Of a stretch of 64,000 nt of DNA, positions 47,207 through 59,561 are shown one piece after another. Below the pieces are notes generated by a model, which worked only from the letters and a program-made list of their open reading frames with translations, was not told the origin of the DNA and did no database searches. Position numbers and translations under genes: made by a program. Each line of letters begins with the position of its first letter. Within the stretch, counting starts at the first letter, position 1. The DNA comes from Prionace glauca (lineage: Eukaryota > Chordata > Chondrichthyes > Carcharhiniformes > Carcharhinidae). The DNA lies in the NCBI GenBank assembly GCA_037974335.1, contig CM075758.1, positions 19,688,723-19,752,722 on the forward strand, written 5' to 3'.

Positions 47207-50200
47207 ATTTCAGAGACATGGATAGAGCAGGGTCAGGAATGGATGTTGCAGGTCCCGGGGTACAAATGCTTTAGTCGGAATAGAGAAGGAGGTAGAAAGG
47301 GGGGTGGGGTAGCATTATTGGTCAAGGACTGTATCACAGTGTCAGAGATGAACTTTGATGAGGACTTGTCTGTTGAGGTAGTATGGGCGGAGATTAGAAA
47401 TAGGAGAGGGGAAGTCACCCTGTTGGGAGTCTATTATAGACCTCCAAAAAGTTCTAGAGAGGTTGAGGAAAGGATTGCGGAGACGATCCTTGTTAGGAGT
47501 GAAAGTAATAGGGTAATTGTTATGGGGGACTTTAACTTCACTCATGTTGATTGGAATTGCTATAGCTCTAGCTCGTTAGAGGGGTCAGTTTTTGTTCAAA
47601 GTGTGCAGGAAGGTTTTTTGACTCAGTATGTAGATAGGGCGACTAGAGGTGAGGTAATATTGGATTTGGTGCTGGATAATGAGCCAGATCAGGTGCTAGA
47701 CCTGGAAATTGGTATGCATTTTGGGGTTAGTGACCACAATTCGATTACGTTCACCATAGTGATGGAAAGGGATAGGCATGAACCTCGGGTCAGTAGTTTC
47801 AGCTGGGGGAAGGGTAATTATGAGGCTATTAGGAGAGAATTAGGAAGCATTGGTTGGACTAGGAGATTACAGGGACTGGGAACATCCGAGATAGAACAAA
47901 GAACAAAGAACAACCCAGCACGGGAAACAGGCCCTTCGGCCCAACGAGCCCGCGCCGCCACATCACCCTGCACCTATTCTACCCTGCATGGCTACGAATG
48001 GAACCCTACTCAGTCAGATTCAGGGAAGAAATAGTGTCAATTTGGTAAAAACCGATTAGCCTGAGAGCACATTTTTGGGGTGTGGGAGGAAACCGGAGCG
48101 CCCGGAGGAAACCCACGCAACCGCAGGGAGAATGCGCAAACTCCCACAGACACAGGCCCAAATCCATGTGCCTGCACAGCCAGCAGTGCTAGTCACTGAG
48201 CTGTTGCGGCGCCCATCTACCGGTCCAGGATCAAGCACACACACCGACATGAAGTACTAGGCCACTCCTGGAACTTCCAAGAGCAGCCCAGGCACGACCC
48301 GCCGTGCGAATGCCCCTCGTTTGACACGAGGTGGACCTCCACCTGTGGAATAAAGACAAAAATATTTATCTTACAGCCTGCCTTTCCGGTATCTCCCGAG
48401 GTTTAACCCTATTTACTAGCCACTACCATATCCCTCCATTCTCGTTTCACTCATGTGCCTATCTAACTGCATCTTAAAAGAGTCCAATGTTCCTGCCTCC
48501 ACCACCCTACTCGGTAGCGCGTTCCAGACCCCTGCAACTCTCTGCGTAAAGAACCTTCCTCTCACCTCCAAATTATACCTCTCCCCCCTCACCCTTAAAT
48601 GATGACCTCTCGTGTTTGTATCTAGTCTAGGGAGCAGTCTCTCACTATTAACTCTATCCATTCCCTTCATTATCTTATATACTTCTATCATGTCCCCTCT
48701 CAATCTCCGCCTTTCCAAGGAGAATAGTCCCAGTTTCCTCAACCTCTCCTCGTAACCCAGTCCCCCCATGCCAGGCAACATCCTGGTAAACCTCCTCTGC
48801 ACCCTTTCCAGAGACTCCACGTCCTTCCGGTAGTAAGGTGACCAGAACTGGACGCAGTACTCCAAATGCGGTCTAACCAACGTTCTGTACAACTGAAGCA
48901 TTAGACAGCAGCTTTTATACTCTATGCCCCTTCCTATAAAGGCCAACATCCCATAAGCAAATGTGGAGATTTTTCAAGGAGCAGCTATTGCGGGTCTGTG
49001 ATAGGTATATCCCTGTCAGGCAAGGAGGATTTGGTAGGGCTAGGGAACCGTGGTGCACTGAAAAAGTTGATTCGTTGGTTAGGAAGAAAATGTAGGCTTA
49101 TGTTCGGATGAGGCTTGAGGAATCTGGTAGTGCATTAGAAAGCTTCAGATTGGGTAGGAGGGAGTTGAAGAGGGAGTTAAGAAGGGCTAAAAGAGGACAT
49201 GAGATGACTTTGGCTGATAGGATTAAGGACAACCCTAAGGCGTTTTACAGGTATGTCAAGAACAGAATATTGGTTAGGGCAAGATTAGGGCCAGTTACAG
49301 GCAGTAGAGGGAAGTTGTGTGTGGAACCGGAGGGGATTGGAGAGGCGTTGAACCAATATTTCTCTTCGGTGTTGACGCAAGGGGACATGAATTTAGCTGA
49401 GGAGGACACTGGGGTGCAGGGGTGTAAAATAGATAGTATTGCAGTTGATACGGGGGATGTGCTGGATATTTTAGAGGGTTTGAAAATAGATAAGTCCCCT
49501 GGTCCGGATGGGATTTACCCTAGGATTCTTTGGGAGGCAAGAGAGGTGATTGCGATGCCTCTGGCTCTGATTTTCAGGTCGTCGTTGGTCTCTGGTTTAG
49601 TACCGGAAGATTGGGGGACAGCAAATGTTGTCCCATTGTTTTAGAAGGGGAGAAGGGACTTCCCTGGGAATTATAGACCAGTGAGTCTTCCTTCTGTGGT
49701 GGGTAAGGTTTTGGAAAGGATTATGAGAGACTGGATTTATAGTTATTTGGAGACTAATGAGTTGATTAGAGACAGTCAGCATGGTTTTGTAGCGGGTAGG
49801 TCGTGCCTTACTAACCTTATCGAGTTCTATGAGAAAGTGACCAAAGAGGTGGATAGGGGTAAGGCAGTTGATGTGGTGTATATGGATTTTAGCAAGGCGT
49901 TTGATAAGGTTCACCATGGTAAGCTTCTGCAGAAAATGCAGATGTATGGGATTGGGGGTGATCTAGGTAATTGGATCAGGAATTGGCTAGCAGATAGGAG
50001 ACAGAGGGTGGTGGTTGATGGTAAATATTCGTCATGGAGTTCGGTTACGAGTGGTGTGACTCAGGGATCTGTTTTGGGGCCACTGCTGTTTGTAATTTTT
50101 ATTAATGATCTGGATTAGGGTATTGCTGGGTGGATTAGTAAGTTTGCTGAAGACACCAAAGTCGGAGGTGTGGTAGATTGTGAGGAAGGGTGTCATAGTT

Positions 50201-51037
50201 TGCAGTGTGACTTAGAAAGGTTGCAGAGCTGGGCTATGAGGTGGCGGATGGAGTTTAATGTGGAGAAGTGTGAGGTAATTCATTTCGGTAGGAATAACAG
50301 ATGTGTTGAGTATCGGGCTAACGGGAGGACTTTGAATAGTGTGGAGGAGCAGAGGGATCTAGGTGTATGTGTACATAGATCCCTGAAAGTTGGGAATCAA
50401 GTAGACAAGGTTGTTAAGAAGGCATACGGTGTCTTGGCGTTTATTGGTAGGGGGATTGAATTTAGGAGTCGCAGAGTTGTACACAACTCTGGTGCGGCCA
50501 CACTTGGAGTTTTGTGTGCAGTTCTGGTCCCCACAATATAGGAAGGATGTAGAGGCTTTGAAGAGGGTGCAGAGGAGGTTTACCAGGATGTTCCCTGGTA
50601 TGGAGGGGAGATCCTATGAGGAGAGACTGAGAGATTTGGGGTTGTTTTCGCTGGAAAGAAGGCGGCTAAGAGGGGATCTCATTGAAACATATAAGATGAT
50701 TAGAGGTTTAGACAGGGTAGATAGTGATAGCCTTTTTCCTAGGATGGAGAAAGCTAGCACGAGGGGGCATGACTTTAAATTAAGGGGGGGGGGGTAGTTA
50801 TAGGACTGATGTCAGGGGTAGGTTCTTTACCCAGAGGGTGGTGAGGGACTGGAATGCCCTGCCAGCTGCAGTTGGAAATGCACCTAGTTTGGGGGCGTTT
50901 AAGAGATCTGTGGATAGGTTTATGGATGAAAAGGGATTGGTTTAGGCTAGTGGGTCATTGTTTTGTAACTGGTCGGCGCAAAATCGTGGGCTGAAGGGCC
51001 TGTTCTGCGCTGTAATGTTCTATGTTCTATGTTCTAC
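47207..51037 (+). mobile_element. CR1-type LINE group III with endonuclease, split by group IV
   Basis: The most complete element in the window. 47207-47893 encodes an apurinic/apyrimidinic-type endonuclease (SETWIEQGQEWMLQVPGYKC, GGGVALLVKD, LLGVYYRPPKSSREVEERI, VIVMGDFNF, FGVSDHNSITFT). After an inserted group IV element it resumes at 48957 with the linker (49108-49644, ending KSPGPDGIYPRILWEAREV) and the RT (49681-50797; [40 protein letters not shown]). It ends in the group III tail at 51037. Several frame breaks and a changed FADD (FAED) make it inactive. The 5' end, including ORF1, is missing. Confidence 0.9.
47894..48956 (-). mobile_element. CR1-type LINE group IV relative, nested in group III
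   Basis: Tail GAACAAAGAACAAAGAACAA. The SINE-like module keeps a clearer tRNA-like start than other copies (minus strand CAACAGCTCAGTGACTAGCA). A 177-codon frame follows (48416-48949; LAFIGRGIEYKSCCLMLQLY, RRRLRGDMIEVYKIMKGMDR). Different enough from other group IV copies to be a subgroup. Confidence 0.87.
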
Positions 51038-51996
51038 TGTGTGCAGTTTTGGTCGTCGCACTTGTGCAAGGACATTTTGGCCTTGGAGGGAGTGCAGGGC
51101 AGGTTTACAAGGGTGATACCGGAGTTGAGGGGGTTGATCTATGAGGAGAGGCAGAACCAACGGGATGAACGAGTACACTATCAAGGGCAGGAGTCTTAGT
51201 AGCGTTGAAGAGCAGAAGGATCTCGGGGTCCGGGTCCACAGGACTCTTAAATCGGCCTCGCAGGTGGAGGAGCTGGTCAAGAAGGCGTATGGAGTACTGG
51301 CCTTCATCAATCGAAGGATTGAGTTTAGGAGTCCGGAGGTAATGCTGCAACTTTATAGGACCCTTGTCAGGCCTCATTTGGAGTAATGTGCGCAGTTCTG
51401 GTCGCCTCACTATAGGAAAGACGTAGAAGATATTGAAAGGGTGCAAAGGAGATTTACAAGGATGTTGCCTGGACTGGGAGGCATGCCTTATGAAGATAGG
51501 TTGAGGGAGCTGGGACCCTGTTCCCGAGGGAGGCGAAGGTTGAGAGGCGACCTGATAGAGGTTTATAAAATGTTGAGAGGAATAGATAGGGTGGACTCTC
51601 AGAGGCTATTTCCCCGGGTTGAAATGGTCGCTACGAGAGGACACAGATTTAAGGTGCGTGGAGGGAAGTACGGAGGTGATGTTAGGGGTAAGTTTTTCAC
51701 TCAGAGGGTGGTGAGTGAATGGAATCGGCTGCCGTCATCGGTGGTGGAGTCGAACTCGCTGGGGTCTTTTAAAAGACATCTGGATGAGCTTAATGGGATT
51801 GGGGGTTATAGATAGGTCTATAGATTGGTGGGGTTGATGTGATCGGCGCAACTCGAGGGCCGAAGGGCCTGTTTGTGCTGTAATGTTCTATGTTCTAAAC
51901 TGGGTTTGTACTCATTACAGTTTAGAAGAATGAGGGGAGATCTCATTGAGACATATAAGATGATGAATGGGATAGATAGGATAGAGGTGGAGAGAC
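51038..51996 (+). mobile_element. CR1-type LINE group II fragment, split by group I
   Basis: 51038-51152 (GTGTGCAGTTTTGGTCGTCG to TGAGGAGAGGC) and 51898-51996 (TTTAGAAGAATGAGGGGAGA onward) are adjoining parts of a group II RT C-terminus. Confidence 0.85.
51153..51897 (+). mobile_element. CR1-type LINE group I 3' end, nested
   Basis: From the [20 protein letters not shown] reading to the ORF end LNGIGGYR, then GTGCTGTAATGTTCTATGTT. One in-frame stop separates its two open parts. Confidence 0.88.
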
Positions 51997-52194
51997 TTGG
52001 AACCCAGACTGATCTGCACCACTGTGTGGAGAAATTATATTTAGTTGTTGTCTCTTATATTGTTTTTAAAATTTACCATTCTACTTATCTTTATGCCGTC
52101 ACAACCCTTAATTCCTTCATGTAATTTATTCAATCTCTTGGATTGTCCTGATTGTTTGAGATTCTTAAGTAGTTTGTGGTGTTGCAATGCATTT

Positions 52195-53215
52195 AGCGTG
52201 TAAAATATTACTTTGCTGTATTAGCTTGAGGTACGGAATCATATTGTGTTGTCTTAGATTGAGATATGGAATCGTATTGTGTTGTATCAGATTGTGATGT
52301 GGGATTATGTTGTGTTGTAGAAATAAATTAAAATATTGGAACAAATTGTGTTGTACTAGACTGAGATCTGGAATCATATTGAGTTGGTCTTTTGGGTTGA
52401 GATGTGGAATCATATTGCCATGTTGCATTAGATTGAGATGTGGCATGATATTGTGTTGTTAAAGAAGATTGAGATGTGGAAACATGTTCTGTTGTGTTAG
52501 ATTAAGAAACAGAACTGTATTGAATTATACTGAGATGCCCAAACATTTTGTATTGTATTAGATTGAGATGTGTAACCATATTGTGCTGTTGTATTGGACT
52601 GAGATGTGGAATCATATTGTGTTTTATTAGATTGAGGTACATAACCATTTTGTATTGTATTAGATTGAAATGCACAATCATGATGTGATTTGTATTACAT
52701 TGAGCTGGAGTATCATATGATGCTGTTCTATCAGATTGAGATGTGGAGTCATATTGTGTTGTTCTATTAGATTGAGACATGGAACCATTTTGTGTTTTAT
52801 TTGATTGAAACGTGGAATCATACTGTTTTGCTGCATTATATTGAGATGTGGAATTGTAAGGTATTGTTGTATTGGATTGAAACGTGGAATCGGATTCTGA
52901 GGTTTTATTCGACTGAGGTGTGGAATAATATTATGAAGTATCACATTGACTTGTGGAAACATATTGTGTTATTGAATTAGATTTCAATGTTGGAGCACAT
53001 TGTGTTGGATTAAATTGAGATATGGTCACATATTGTCTTGTATTAGATGTGGAACCACACTTGGTGTAACATTAGGTCGAGATTTGAAATTACGTTGAGA
53101 TGTGTAAAAGATTGTGATGTTGAATTAAATTACAATGTGGGAAAATATGTTTTATCAGATGGCGATGTGGAATTCTGTATTCCACTGTATTAAACCGGCC
53201 TGAGAAATCACATCA
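52195..53215. repeat. 33-bp minisatellite, block 2 of copy C
   Basis: Inverted unit, GATTGAGATGTGGAATCATA followed by TTGTGTTGTATTA. It lies upstream of the gene 4 promoter. Confidence 0.85.
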
Positions 53216-53661
53216 TATTGTGCTGTTGAAATGCAGATACTTTATTATTCAATTCCTGCAATGATGGATCACCGACACAAAGCTGTATTTATCAACTTGA
53301 TGTTACAGTTAAACAGAGTAAACATATCCCAGGATAGTGCAGAACAGCCCTGAGAAATAAACTCTCTCTTGGAAGTTGAATTATTGATTGATCACAGCCA
53401 GGTGAAGGATAATATTGGAGCAACTTGACAGTTAGAGATTTGATGTTTGAGATGATAGGTCCATTGATGGCAAAATGCACTCTCTCGTTTTACTAGTTAA
53501 TTAATGTTGTCAATACTGCCCGGTCCATGAAACACAGCAACTCGAGCTCAGAAACATGCTTATTCCCCAGACTAATCCAGTCTTGTCATGCGTTCATCAT
53601 TAAAGTAGAGAAAATAAGTTGAGTGATTGTGTAACGCCTGGATCCCAGAGGATACCCAGGG
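53216..53661. other. upstream region of gene 4
   Basis: Conserved with 4444-4885 and 43831-44284 (inverted). Contains GCACTATCCTGGGATATG in complement and no ORF. Confidence 0.5.
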
Positions 53662-53671
53662 TATATATTAA
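53662..53671 (+). promoter_or_regulatory. TATA box of gene 4
   Basis: CAGGGTATATATTAAGGGG, 75 bases before the ATG, identical to gene 1. Confidence 0.7.
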
Positions 53672-53736
53672 GGGGATTGCAGGACCACAGAGTTAATGTA
53701 GAAATTCCTTGCAGTTCGAAAAGTACCACACAGAAA

Positions 53737-53803
53737 ATGGGACTTCCATTTGAAATGGCGAAGAAAATATTCTATTCATTCCTGGGTGTTTTTGGAGCTC
53801 CTG
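53737..53803 (+). CDS. GPR139-like: GPR139-like receptor gene 4, exon 1
   Basis: 67-nt exon: MGLPFEMAKKIFYSFLGVFG then AP, ending CCTG before GTAAGTGATT. The final G joins TT at 59562-59563 to give Val. Kozak context AAAATGG. It is identical to gene 1 at the protein level except that Val21 is Ala, so the usual Gly-Val-Pro in TM1 becomes Gly-Ala-Pro. The intron to exon 2 is 5758 bases. Confidence 0.88.
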
Positions 53804-53999
53804 GTAAGTGATTATATCCATGGTAGCTGTCTGATACATTGTGTGAACTGAACAAATATTTCACTCTGTGAGTGAACTGATTGTCACCGATATACAAACA
53901 TCTGGTCAACCATATCATTCCAGTCATCGGGTCAATTGAATTACCGCTGTGGCTTTTCACTATTTCCCCCACTATTCTATGCTTTCAAACTGTATGGGA

Positions 54000-54187
54000 T
54001 TGAGATGTGGAATCATGGCATTAGATTGAGATGTGGCATCATATTATGTTGATGTATTCAGTTGAGATGTGAAGTCTTATTGTGTTGCATTATCAGATTG
54101 AGATGTAGAAACGTGATGTGATGTATTAGCTTATGATGTGGATTCGCATTATATTGTGGAATGAGATTGAGATGTGGAATTTTATTG
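54000..54187. repeat. 33-bp minisatellite, block 1 of copy C
   Basis: GATTGAGATGTGGAATCATG-type units just downstream of exon 1, shorter than in copies A and B. Confidence 0.78.
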
Positions 54188-54292
54188 TGTTGTATTATGA
54201 TGAGATAGAACCATAGAATCATCGAACTTTACAGCACAGAAACAGACCTTTTGATCCTTCTTGGCTGTGCCGAACCATTTTTCTGTCTCGTC
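54188..54292 (-). repeat. old SINE 3' end remnant, copy C
   Basis: TAGAACCATAGAATCATCGA then CAGCACAGAAACAGACC; the counterpart of 3738-3812 and 42752-42833. Confidence 0.6.
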
Positions 54293-54396
54293 CTGTCTCA
54301 GATAGAGATGTGGAAACATTTTGTGTTGCATTAGATCATGCTGAGGAAATATATTGCATTGTATCAGATTGTATATTTACTGGAGTATTCTGTAAT

Positions 54397-57392
54397 AAAG
54401 AACAAAGCACACAGAACAACACAGCCCGGGAAGTAGGCCCTTTGTCCCAACGAGCTGCGCTGCCATCTTCACAATGTGCTTTTCCTCCTCCACCCTTGAC
54501 ACTTGCCTCTGCTTATGGCACTCCACATTGGAAACCAGATTGAGGGGAGACTAATTTAGGGACAATTTGTTACACCAATCAGCCTAAGAGCACATCCTTG
54601 GGGTTTGGGTGGAAACCGGAGCACCCGGAGGAAACCCACGCAACCACGGGGAGAATGCGCAAACTCCCACAGACACTGGCCCAAATCCATGTATCTGCAC
54701 AGGTAGCACTGATCGTCACTGAGCCGTCGTGGTGCCCATCTGCTGGCCCAGTTTAAATGTGAACAAATGACGAGAAGTACAAAGCTGCTCTCGAAACAAC
54801 CAAGAGCAGCTCACACACGACCCACCCTGTGTACGCCCCTCATTAGACAAGGTGGACCAATGCACCTGTGGAGGAAAAAAGAAAAACATCAACATATGAA
54901 ACAGTTGATTTCATGGAAAGTCCTGAGGCTCTGTTCCTTTTTAAAACATAGAACATAGAACATTACAGCACAAACAGGCCCTTCGGCCCTCGAGTTGCAC
55001 CGATCGCATCAACCCCACCAATCTATAGACCTATCTATAACCCCCAATCCCATTAAACCCCATATACTCATCCAGAAGTCTTTTAAAAGACCCCAGCGAG
55101 TTCGCCTCCACCACCGACGACGGCAGCCGATTCCAATCACTCACTACCCTCTGAGTGAAAAACTTACCCCTAACATCACCTCTCTACTTCCCTCCCCGCA
55201 CCTTAAATCTGTGTCCTCTCGTAGCGACCATTTCAACCCGGGGAAATAGCCTCTGAGAGTCCACCCTATCTATTCCTCTCAACATTTTATAAACTTCTAT
55301 CAGGTCGCCTCTCAACCTTCGCCTCTCCAGGGAAAAGAGTCCCAGCTCCCTCAACCTATCTTCATAAGGCATGCCTCCCAGTCCAGGCAACATCCTTGTA
55401 AATCTCCTCTGCACCCTTTCAATAGCTTCTACGTCTTTCCTATAGTGAGGCGACCAGAACTGCGCACAGTACTCCAAATGAGGCCTGACGAGGGTCCTGT
55501 AAAGTTGCAGCATTACCTCCCGACTCCTAAACTCAATCCCTCGATTAATGAAGGCCAGTACACCATACGCCTTCTTGACCACCTCCTCCACCTGCGAGGC
55601 CGATTTAAGAGTCCTGTGAACCCGGACCCCGAGATCCTTCTGCTCTTCAACGCTACTAAGACCCCTGCCCTTAATAGTGTACTCGTTCATCCCGTTGGTT
55701 CTGCCGAAATGGACTACTACACATTTATCCGCGTTGAAGTCCATCTGCCACTTCTCCGCCCATTCCTGCATCCTATCTATGTCCTGCTGCAACTTTTGAC
55801 ATCCTTCCAGACCATCCACAACACCGCCGACCTTCGTGTCATCAGCGAACTTGCTAACCCATCCCTCCACTTCCTCATCCAGGTCATTTATGAAAATGAC
55901 AAACAACAAGGGTCCCAGAACAGATCCCTGGGGCACCCCACTGGTGACTGACCTCCATTCCGAAAAAGACCCATCCACAACCACTCTCTGCCTTCTGCAG
56001 GCAAGCCAGTTCTGGATCCACAAGGCCAAAGGCCCTTGGATCCCATGCCCTCTCACCTTCTCAAGAAGTCTTGCATGGGGGACCTTATCAAAAGCCTTGC
56101 TGAAGTCCATGTACACTACGTCCACGGCACTTCCTTCGTCAATGTGTTCAGTCACATTATCGAAGAACTCAACTAGGCTCGTAAGGCACGATCTGCCCTT
56201 GACAAATCCATGCTGACTATTCCTGATCATGTCAAACCTCTCCAAATGGTCATAAATCTTGTCCCTCAGAAGCCTCTCCATCAGCTTACCAACCACTGAG
56301 GTCAGACTCACCGGGCGGTAATTTCCCGGGCTATCTCTGTTCCCTTTCTTGAAAATAGGGACTACATCTGCAATCCTCCAATCTTCCGGAACCTCTCCCG
56401 TCTCCATTGACGACGCAAAGATCATCGCCAAGGGCTCTGCAATCACTTCCCTGGCCTCCCACAGTATCCTGGGGTACATCCCATCTGGTCCCGGCGACTT
56501 ATCTACCTTGATAGAATTCAAAAGTTCTAACACATCCTCCTCTTTAATGTCCACGTACTCAGTCTTTTCCACCTGCTGCAAGTCCATAGCAAGATCTCCC
56601 AAATCAGCTTCCACTGTGAATACTGATGCAAAGTACTCATTAAGCACCTCCGCCATTTCTTCTGGTTCTACACAGACCTTTCCCCCTTCATCTTTTATAG
56701 GTCCTATCCTTTCCCTTCTCACCCTTTTACCTTTCACATACTTATAGAAGGCCTTGGGATTTTCTTTAATCTTACCCGCCAAGGTCTTCTCATGACCCCT
56801 TCTGGCTCTCCTAATTTCCCTTTTAACCTCCTTTCTACAGTCCTTATATTCTTCAAGATCCTTAACCTCTCCTAGTTCCCTGAACCTTTTGTATACCTTC
56901 CTTTTCCTCCTGACTAGGTTCAACACAGCCTTCGTGCACCACGGTTCCCGCGACCTACCAAAACCCCCTTGCCTTATCGGAACATTGTCATGCAGAGCGC
57001 TAGACAAACATTCCTTGAATATCCGCCACCTTCCTTCGGTACTCTTCCCTAAGAACGCCCCCTTCCAGTTTATTTGTCCAAGTAACTTCCTGACTTCTTC
57101 GTATCTCCCCTTACTCCAGACAAACACCTTCCTAGCCTGTCTGATCCTATCTCGTTCCAATGCAATTGTGAAAACAGTCTCCTATAACCCTCCATCCCTA
57201 TTTCGCTCATGTGTCTATCTAAGTAAACCTTAAGCAAGTCCAGCGTGCCTGCCTCCACCACCTTACTTGACAGTGCATTCCATACCCCCACTACCCTCTG
57301 TGTGAAAAACCTCCCTCTAGTATCCAAATTATACCTCACCCCCCTCACCCTAAGCCCGTGACCCCTCGTGATATTTGTCTCCAAGGTTGATC
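54397..57392 (-). mobile_element. CR1-type LINE group IV relative, split
   Basis: The 3' region with SINE-like module is at 54397-54942 and the RT C-terminus at 57171-57392 (minus strand FFTQRVVGVWNALSSKVVEA). Copies A and B have an empty site here. Confidence 0.83.
54949..57170 (-). mobile_element. CR1-type LINE group I, long open frame, nested
   Basis: A 658-codon frame on the minus strand (55184-57160) stays open through the linker (KAVLNLVRRKRKVYKRFREL, VDKSPGPDGMYPRILWEARE) and the full RT ([69 protein letters not shown]). A stop near 55184, late in the C-terminal region, is the only break I see. The 3' end has ACATAGAACATAGAACATTA (TTCTATG repeats on the minus strand). AAAACA at 54943-54948 and 57171-57176 is the target-site duplication. 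The endonuclease is missing. One of the youngest LINEs here. Confidence 0.93.
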
Positions 57393-59561
57393 GTGGGACT
57401 CGGAGTAAAATCATACAGAGTGATTTTACACTGACTCACCAACCAGAATGGGAAAGCTGACTCCAGTGAACAAATATACCCGAATATCTGTCATTGTGGA
57501 ATTCTACATTGTGAATAACGAACCCGAGTGGAAAAATATCTCCAGTGAACATGTATAACAAGAGCATCTGTCAGTGTAGAGTTGTACTGAGTGTGGATCA
57601 CAAACACGAGAGGAAATGCTGATTCCAGTAATCATCGAAATTGGAATTATCTGTCAGTGGAGAATAGTATTGAGTGTTGGTCCCTCACCTGAAAGGAAAT
57701 ACTGACTCCAGTGAACATGTATACCAGGAATATGTGCCAATGTAGAAATGTCCTGAGCGTGAGACACTAACTGGAATGGACTATTCTATAAGGAAATTAT
57801 TGTTTCCTGCTCAGTGATATCTACATTCAATGGAGCTGTCCCTGTGCTTCCACAATCTGATAGATTTTGCAAGGGGAAATGATTCACGTTGGACTGAATA
57901 TGTTTGGTGTTGAGTGTAAAGTGAATTGTCTCGATAACTGGCATTTAAGCTCTGTGGCAGAATGAAACACATGGTTGTGTTTTTGATTCCCAATTCCACA
58001 CTTTGAGGAATGAATTCGACGGCAGGTTTTAAAATAAGATATTTTTGTTAACCTGTGTTGCTATTTTAATTGATTGGTAAATCGATTACCCTCAACCACA
58101 AAAACTCTTTACCCCATTCAAACCCTTAATTTCCCAGCAGCATATTGAGAATCTTGATTTTCCTATCAGACAGCAGCAATTGTCATATCGAAGGATTGTA
58201 ATTAAACTCTTACTGAAATGTTTAATGTGCAAGTCATCAGTTACTACTAATGACATGATAATGGAATTCGTTTCCATTGTTCCTCTGCTTTCTCTGCTCA
58301 CAATTTGGATTTGGCTGTAATAGTTGAAAACACATTTCAGTTTCCCAAGACCACAGCATTTCTTCAAAGTGTGAAGGACCGTGATCCCAGTGCTGACCCC
58401 CTGAATTACCACTTCCTACCCACCACCAATCGGAACAACTACTTGCAATTACATTTCCCTGTTTAGTGATATTGTTGCCAGCTTGCTGACCATTCTGCTG
58501 CTTGTCCCCAAACTCCACTTGTTCTGAGATTCTTCATGACTCTGGGTTTTCTAACTTGCCAGCAGGACCTTGGAAAATTCAAGTGTTTTGCAACTATCAA
58601 TTTTCTCTAATTTTCAAATTCAGAGAGTTACTCATAAATAAATAAAAAAGAAATGCGTACAAATATGACCATGATTATCATATTGTTTTGTATAATCTTG
58701 AGATCTGTCCATCGTTGACAAGACCAGAATTTCTTGCCCAGCTGCAATTCACCCTGAGATGGTGGTGAAGGCCTGCTTTCTGGAACTGGTGCAGTCCCGG
58801 GTGTGCAGTTCCACCCACAGTGCTATGAGAGATGGAGTTCCATGATTTTGATGCAGTGACAGTGAAGGAACGCTGATATAACCCCAAGTCTGGATGCTGT
58901 GTTCTTTTGAGGGGAACATCTGTCTGCTTGGGTTCCCTTGTATTCCTTCCCCTTGTTCTTCAGGATGATAGATATTGTGGAATGAAAGGTTCTGTCCCTC
59001 AAAGTTTTGTTTGATATTTCTGTACATCTTTTAGTTGGAACACACAGGTGCTCATGTCCATTGGTGGTGAATGTTGTGAATGTCTTATTGTTTCATGGAA
59101 GCCAATAAAACAGGCTGTTCTGTCCTCGATGGTGTTGAGCAGTTAGTGAGGGGCTCACCCCAAGCTCTCCCAACCTCAGTCCCGACCAATATCCCCACTG
59201 CAGTGCCCACAATCCACCTAAACCTCAATAATACCAAAATGCCCTACTCCCATTATTGTCTTGCATTTTCCATAAAAAAAAACAAATGGAATTCTCCACC
59301 CTCATTCTTATATTCACAGCAACTCTGAAATCACGAGGTCAAGGACACCCACTAACTTGGGACACTGCAATACCTACTGTACCTCATCCCAGCCTGATCC
59401 CCCAAGCCCTCAACCTCCACACAACACACCCACCCCACCATTTCTAATTTGGAAACAGTCCTCACTGAGTTACTTCCATGACAGAATCCTGCCCTTCCTC
59501 TCCATAGGTAGAATGAGTGAGCAGTCAATGCCCAGTTTACATTGCTATCTTTCTATTGCAG
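57393..59561. other. gene 4 intron, duplicated sequence
   Basis: Inverted match to 1386-3590 of copy A. Short open frames shared by the copies reflect shared ancestry, not coding. Confidence 0.7.

Larger units (their letters stand above)
53804..59561 (+). other. intron of gene 4
   Basis: GTAAGT to TATTGCAG. It carries minisatellite block 1, the old SINE remnant and two nested LINEs on the opposite strand; the rest (57393-59561) is the duplicated intron sequence with no exon recognised. Confidence 0.8.

Noticed and set aside
47027-48034. A single 335-aa protein joining RT-like and endonuclease-like parts
   Set aside because: It is three fragments in chance register: an old RT piece, the endonuclease of a group III LINE, and the antisense tail of a group IV LINE.
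55445-56747. Long plus-strand ORFs (MRRPELRTVLQMRPDEGPVK and similar, also at 15008, 18957 and elsewhere)
   Set aside because: Antisense shadows of the LINE reverse transcriptase; they recur wherever group I is present.
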